Of a DNA stretch of 8,455 bases, positions 5,910-8,455 are shown piece by piece. The stretch lies in NCBI GenBank assembly GCA_011053085.1, contig DSBE01000009.1, positions 1 to 8,455 of the forward strand, written 5' to 3'. Below the pieces are notes generated by a model. It did no database searches, was not told the DNA's origin, and saw only the letters and a program-made list of their open reading frames with translations. This DNA is from Chloroflexota bacterium (lineage in GTDB: Bacteria > Chloroflexota > Anaerolineae > Anaerolineales > Anaerolineaceae). Position 1 is the first letter of the stretch. Each line of letters starts with the position of its first letter. The translations under genes and the position numbers were made by a program.

Positions 5910-7493
5910 ATGACTTTGATAGAGACCCATGAAAATTTAACCCAGATCCATAAACAAGCTGTTTTGGATTTTGAACAAAAGAGATCATCGCCAGACTTTC
6001 AGATTCAAGGATCTGATGAGTTAAAAGCGCCTACTGAGAAAGAAGTGCGCGTTGTCCTCCGGAACAGCGGTGTCATTGATCCTTATGATATTCATGAATA
6101 TATTGCCAAAGATGGCTACCTCGCTATCGGTAAAGCGCTTCAATCAATGACGCCTGAAGAGGTGATTGATGAAGTACTTGCCTCAGGTCTTTTAGGGCGA
6201 GGTGGTGCCGGCTTTCCCGCTGGCCTAAAATGGCGTTTTGCTCGTGGCGCACAAGGATCACCGAAGTTTATGATCTGCAATGCAGACGAAGGAGATCCCG
6301 GTGCGTTTATGAACCGCCTCTTGTTGGAAACTGACCCGCATGCCGTCATCGAAGGTATGTTGATCGGTGCTTATGCGGTTGGTTCTTCACAGGGATACAT
6401 CTACTGCCGTGCTGAATATCCCCAGGCAGTGAAAACCATGATACATGCCATCGAACAAGCCCGTGAAGCTGGTCTTCTCGGCAATAACATCCTCGGCAGC
6501 AACTTTTCATTTGATCTTGAAGTCCGCATGGGCGCTGGCGCATTTGTTTGTGGCGAAGAAACTGCATTGATGTCTTCAGTGGAAGGGCGCCGCGGTGAAC
6601 CACGCCCACGCCCTCCCTTTCCGGCACAAAGCGGTTTATGGCGCAAACCAACCAACATTAACAATGTGGAAACCTACGGCAATGTCCCGCAGATCATTCT
6701 CAAAGGCGCAGAATGGTTTGCCTCCATGGGTACTGAAAACTGCAAAGGTTCGAAAACATTCGCCCTGGCAGGAGATCTCAACAAACCCGGCCTTATTGAA
6801 GTGCCATTCGGCATTACTTTGCGTGAAATTATTTTTGACGTAGGTGGCGGCATTAAAGATGGTAAAGGTTTCAAAGCTGTACAGACTGGCGGCCCGATGG
6901 GTGGCTGCCTGCCAGAAAAATACCTTGATATTCCCGTTGACTATAAGTCGCTAACAGCAGCCGGATCAATCATGGGTTCTGGCGGCATGATCGTCATGGA
7001 TGAAGACACCTGCATGGTTGATATCGCCCGTTTCTTTATGGAGTTCACCCAGGACGAATCCTGTGGAAAATGCGTTCCCTGCCGCGTAGGTACTCGTCGC
7101 ATCCTTGAAATATTGACCAGTATTTGCAATGGCGAGGGAAGAGGAGGCGATCTGGAATTGCTCGAAACCCTTTGCCGCGAAATCATACAGGACAGTCTGT
7201 GTGGTCTTGGCCAGGGCGCGCCCAACCCGGTGCTCAGCACCTTGGAGCATTTCCGCGATGAATATGAAGCCCATATTTACGAGAAACGCTGCCCCGCAAA
7301 AACCTGCCGTGCACTGATCAAGTTCGTCATCAACGAAGAAAATTGTACGGGTTGTACGTTGTGTGCGATCAACTGCCCTGTGAACGCAATCACCGGTGAA
7401 CGCAAAAAAGTTCATGTCATTGATCCAGATATCTGCACCCGCTGCGGCATCTGTGAATCGGTTTGTAATTTCAATGCCGTAGATATTATTTAG
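5910..7493 (+). CDS. NuoF-like NADH/FMN/[4Fe-4S] subunit with C-terminal 2[4Fe-4S] ferredoxin domain
   Basis: This 527-residue flavoprotein would exchange electrons with NAD(H) through [15 protein letters not shown] (94-105) and [10 protein letters not shown] (124-133) form the FMN/NADH site, and [13 protein letters not shown] (208-220) is the next family block. The [4Fe-4S] ligands are Cys385, Cys388 and Cys391 in [12 protein letters not shown], plus Cys431. The C-terminus adds a bacterial ferredoxin domain, Cys479/482/485/489 and Cys509/512/515/519, as in HydB/HndC and unlike complex I NuoF. The N-terminal region (1-90) contains no cysteine, so the thioredoxin-like [2Fe-2S] domain common at the front of HydB/HndC is absent; that cluster is supplied by the separate NuoE-like protein. 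I chose ATG 5910 over ATG 5895 because TGAGGAG (5896-5902) lies 7 nt before 5910 and would be coding from 5895. The C-terminal ferredoxin domain is a plausible contact for free ferredoxin or for the next subunit. Confidence 0.93.
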   Translation: MTLIETHENLTQIHKQAVLDFEQKRSSPDFQIQGSDELKAPTEKEVRVVLRNSGVIDPYDIHEYIAKDGYLAIGKALQSMTPEEVIDEVLASGLLGRGGAGFPAGLKWRFARGAQGSPKFMICNADEGDPGAFMNRLLLETDPHAVIEGMLIGAYAVGSSQGYIYCRAEYPQAVKTMIHAIEQAREAGLLGNNILGSNFSFDLEVRMGAGAFVCGEETALMSSVEGRRGEPRPRPPFPAQSGLWRKPTNINNVETYGNVPQIILKGAEWFASMGTENCKGSKTFALAGDLNKPGLIEVPFGITLREIIFDVGGGIKDGKGFKAVQTGGPMGGCLPEKYLDIPVDYKSLTAAGSIMGSGGMIVMDEDTCMVDIARFFMEFTQDESCGKCVPCRVGTRRILEILTSICNGEGRGGDLELLETLCREIIQDSLCGLGQGAPNPVLSTLEHFRDEYEAHIYEKRCPAKTCRALIKFVINEENCTGCTLCAINCPVNAITGERKKVHVIDPDICTRCGICESVCNFNAVDII

Positions 7494-7535
7494 CCCACGC
7501 ACATTGAAATCGCACAATAAAATTGGAGAGAAATT

Positions 7536-8455
7536 ATGATTCATCTGACAATTGATGGAAAACAAATTGAAGTAACAGAGGGAACCACCGTTCTGCGTGC
7601 CGCACAACACAATGGGATTCATATCCCTACTTTGTGTGACCATCCACACCTGGCCCCCTACGGCGGTTGTCGTCTTTGCCTGGTTGAGATTAAGGGTGCC
7701 CGAACGCTTATGCCTTCCTGCACCATCCCCGCAAGCGAAGGCATGGAAGTTACTACCAGCACACCCAAAATCACCGAAGCGCGGAAATTCGTGCTATCGA
7801 TGATTTTCTCTGAGCGTAACCATTTCTGCCCCTACTGCCAGGTCAGCGGTGGTGATTGTGAGCTGCAAAATTCAGCCTATGAACAGGATATGACCCATTG
7901 GATGATCCAGCCCAATTGGTCAACCTTCCGCGTAGACGCCTCACATCCCTGGTTCACCCATGAGGCGAACCGCTGCATTCTCTGTCGTCGCTGTGTGCGT
8001 ACCTGCAACGAAATGGTCGGCAATAACACCCTGGGCATTGAGATGCGCGGTGCATCCAGCATGATTATCGCCGATTTGAATGTCCCTTTGGGCGAAAGCA
8101 CCTGCGTTTCCTGCGGTATGTGTGTACAGAATTGCCCGACCGGTGCCATGATGGACAATCGTTCATCCTACCTGGGGCTGACAAAAGAATCCGAATCTGT
8201 TAAAAGTATCTGCACAGGTTGTTCGATCGGATGCGGCATTGAGGTCTTTTACCGCGACAATAATATCATCAAGATTGATGGCGACTATGACAACGCGATT
8301 AATACCGGCGTGATCTGTAAATATGGCCGCTGGACCAAACTACACGAGTTTGACGAAGCGGAAAAATTTTCTACCCCGATGATTCGCACCAATGGCAAAC
8401 TTGAACCGGCATCATGGGAAGAAGCCCTGCAAAAAACTGCCGAGTTGATTAAATC
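7536..8455 (+). CDS. NAD(H)-linked formate dehydrogenase-type large subunit, N-terminal part
   Basis: 306 codons are present and the gene runs off the right edge. The order of domains is: plant-type [2Fe-2S] (Cys34, Cys45, Cys48, Cys62); His/Cys-type [4Fe-4S] (His96, Cys98, Cys101, Cys108 in NHFCPYC...GGDCELQ); two [4Fe-4S] ferredoxin motifs (Cys147/150/153/157 and 190/193/196/200); then the molybdopterin-oxidoreductase Fe4S4 domain (Cys226, Cys229, Cys233, Cys261 in CTGCSIGC...GVICKYGRW). The last domain excludes [FeFe]-hydrogenase HydA, and the paired CxxCxxCxxxCP motifs differ from complex I NuoG. With the NuoE- and NuoF-like genes upstream this matches FdsA/FdhA of NAD-dependent formate dehydrogenases, which oxidise formate or reduce CO2 at a Mo/W-bis-MGD centre. 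The Cys or Sec metal ligand and the pterin-binding domains lie beyond the window, so substrate identity is inferred. GGAGAG (7525-7530) lies 5 nt before the ATG, 42 nt after the NuoF-like gene. Confidence 0.85.
   Translation, partial: MIHLTIDGKQIEVTEGTTVLRAAQHNGIHIPTLCDHPHLAPYGGCRLCLVEIKGARTLMPSCTIPASEGMEVTTSTPKITEARKFVLSMIFSERNHFCPYCQVSGGDCELQNSAYEQDMTHWMIQPNWSTFRVDASHPWFTHEANRCILCRRCVRTCNEMVGNNTLGIEMRGASSMIIADLNVPLGESTCVSCGMCVQNCPTGAMMDNRSSYLGLTKESESVKSICTGCSIGCGIEVFYRDNNIIKIDGDYDNAINTGVICKYGRWTKLHEFDEAEKFSTPMIRTNGKLEPASWEEALQKTAELIK

Noticed and set aside
6346..7649. Several long minus-strand open frames opposite the NuoF-like gene
   Set aside because: They lie antisense to strongly conserved coding sequence and show no domain, start signal or own context; these are shadows of the real gene.
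5378..8455. Complex I nuoEFG
   Set aside because: The NuoF-like protein has a C-terminal 2[4Fe-4S] domain, and the large subunit has two standard CxxCxxCxxxCP motifs, neither of which is typical of complex I. No membrane subunit genes are seen, though the right side is cut off.
7536..8455. [FeFe]-hydrogenase catalytic subunit (HydA/HndD)
   Set aside because: The N-terminal Fe-S domains fit, but they are followed by a molybdopterin-type Fe4S4 domain (Cys226/229/233/261) instead of the H-cluster domain.
1..8455. CRISPR array, rRNA, phage or plasmid origin features
   Set aside because: No regularly spaced repeats, rRNA stretches, integrase other than the IS fragment, or origin-like repeats were seen on either strand.

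Overview
The window reads as chromosomal DNA of an anaerobic, moderate-GC bacterium. A Chloroflexota (Anaerolineae-like) host is my best guess, based on a short exported protein with a Thr/Pro-rich tail, a NuoE/NuoF-linked formate dehydrogenase-type operon, and a HisRS whose motifs resemble the plant-organelle/cyanobacterial style more than the E. coli style. No taxonomic marker such as rRNA is present, so this is an inference only.

Layout. Positions 1-225 are the right end of an IS3-family insertion sequence (C-terminus of its transposase plus a probable terminal repeat). It abuts a small leftward gene for an exported Thr/Pro-rich protein (195-482, -), whose last codons appear to come from IS DNA. 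A divergent promoter region (about 504-564) separates it from a rightward type I sulfatase (572-2245), which is interrupted by one in-frame TAA at 1166-1168. A promoter-like sequence at the end of that gene precedes a two-gene unit: a four-helix membrane protein of unknown function (2297-2650) and galT (2671-3741). Convergent to galT lies a leftward unit of hisS (3866-5134, -) followed by its cognate tRNA-His(GUG) (3755-3827, -). That unit ends in an intrinsic terminator that overlaps the last codons of galT.

A 243-bp divergent intergenic region (5135-5377) carries two back-to-back extended -10 promoters, a Rex-like half site and a leader hairpin followed by eight T. To its right begins a redox operon: a NuoE-like [2Fe-2S] subunit (5378-5878), a NuoF-like NADH/FMN/[4Fe-4S] subunit with a C-terminal 2[4Fe-4S] ferredoxin domain (5910-7493), and the N-terminal 306 residues of a large iron-sulfur/molybdopterin subunit (7536 to the window end). 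The domain order of that last protein is [2Fe-2S], His/Cys-type [4Fe-4S], 2[4Fe-4S], then the molybdopterin-oxidoreductase Fe4S4 domain. This fits an NAD(H)-linked, possibly electron-bifurcating, formate dehydrogenase rather than complex I or an [FeFe]-hydrogenase.

How the parts fit. The three-subunit enzyme would pass electrons from formate at the Mo/W centre through the Fe-S chain to FMN and NAD+, or the reverse. galT belongs to galactose/UDP-sugar metabolism and the sulfatase to desulfation of sulfated substrates, but nothing here ties them functionally. hisS and tRNA-His form a self-contained translation module. I found no clearly undescribed multi-gene system. The most unusual items are the sulfatase stop codon with its C-terminal extension, the hisS/tRNA-His pairing, and the regulatory architecture in front of the redox operon.
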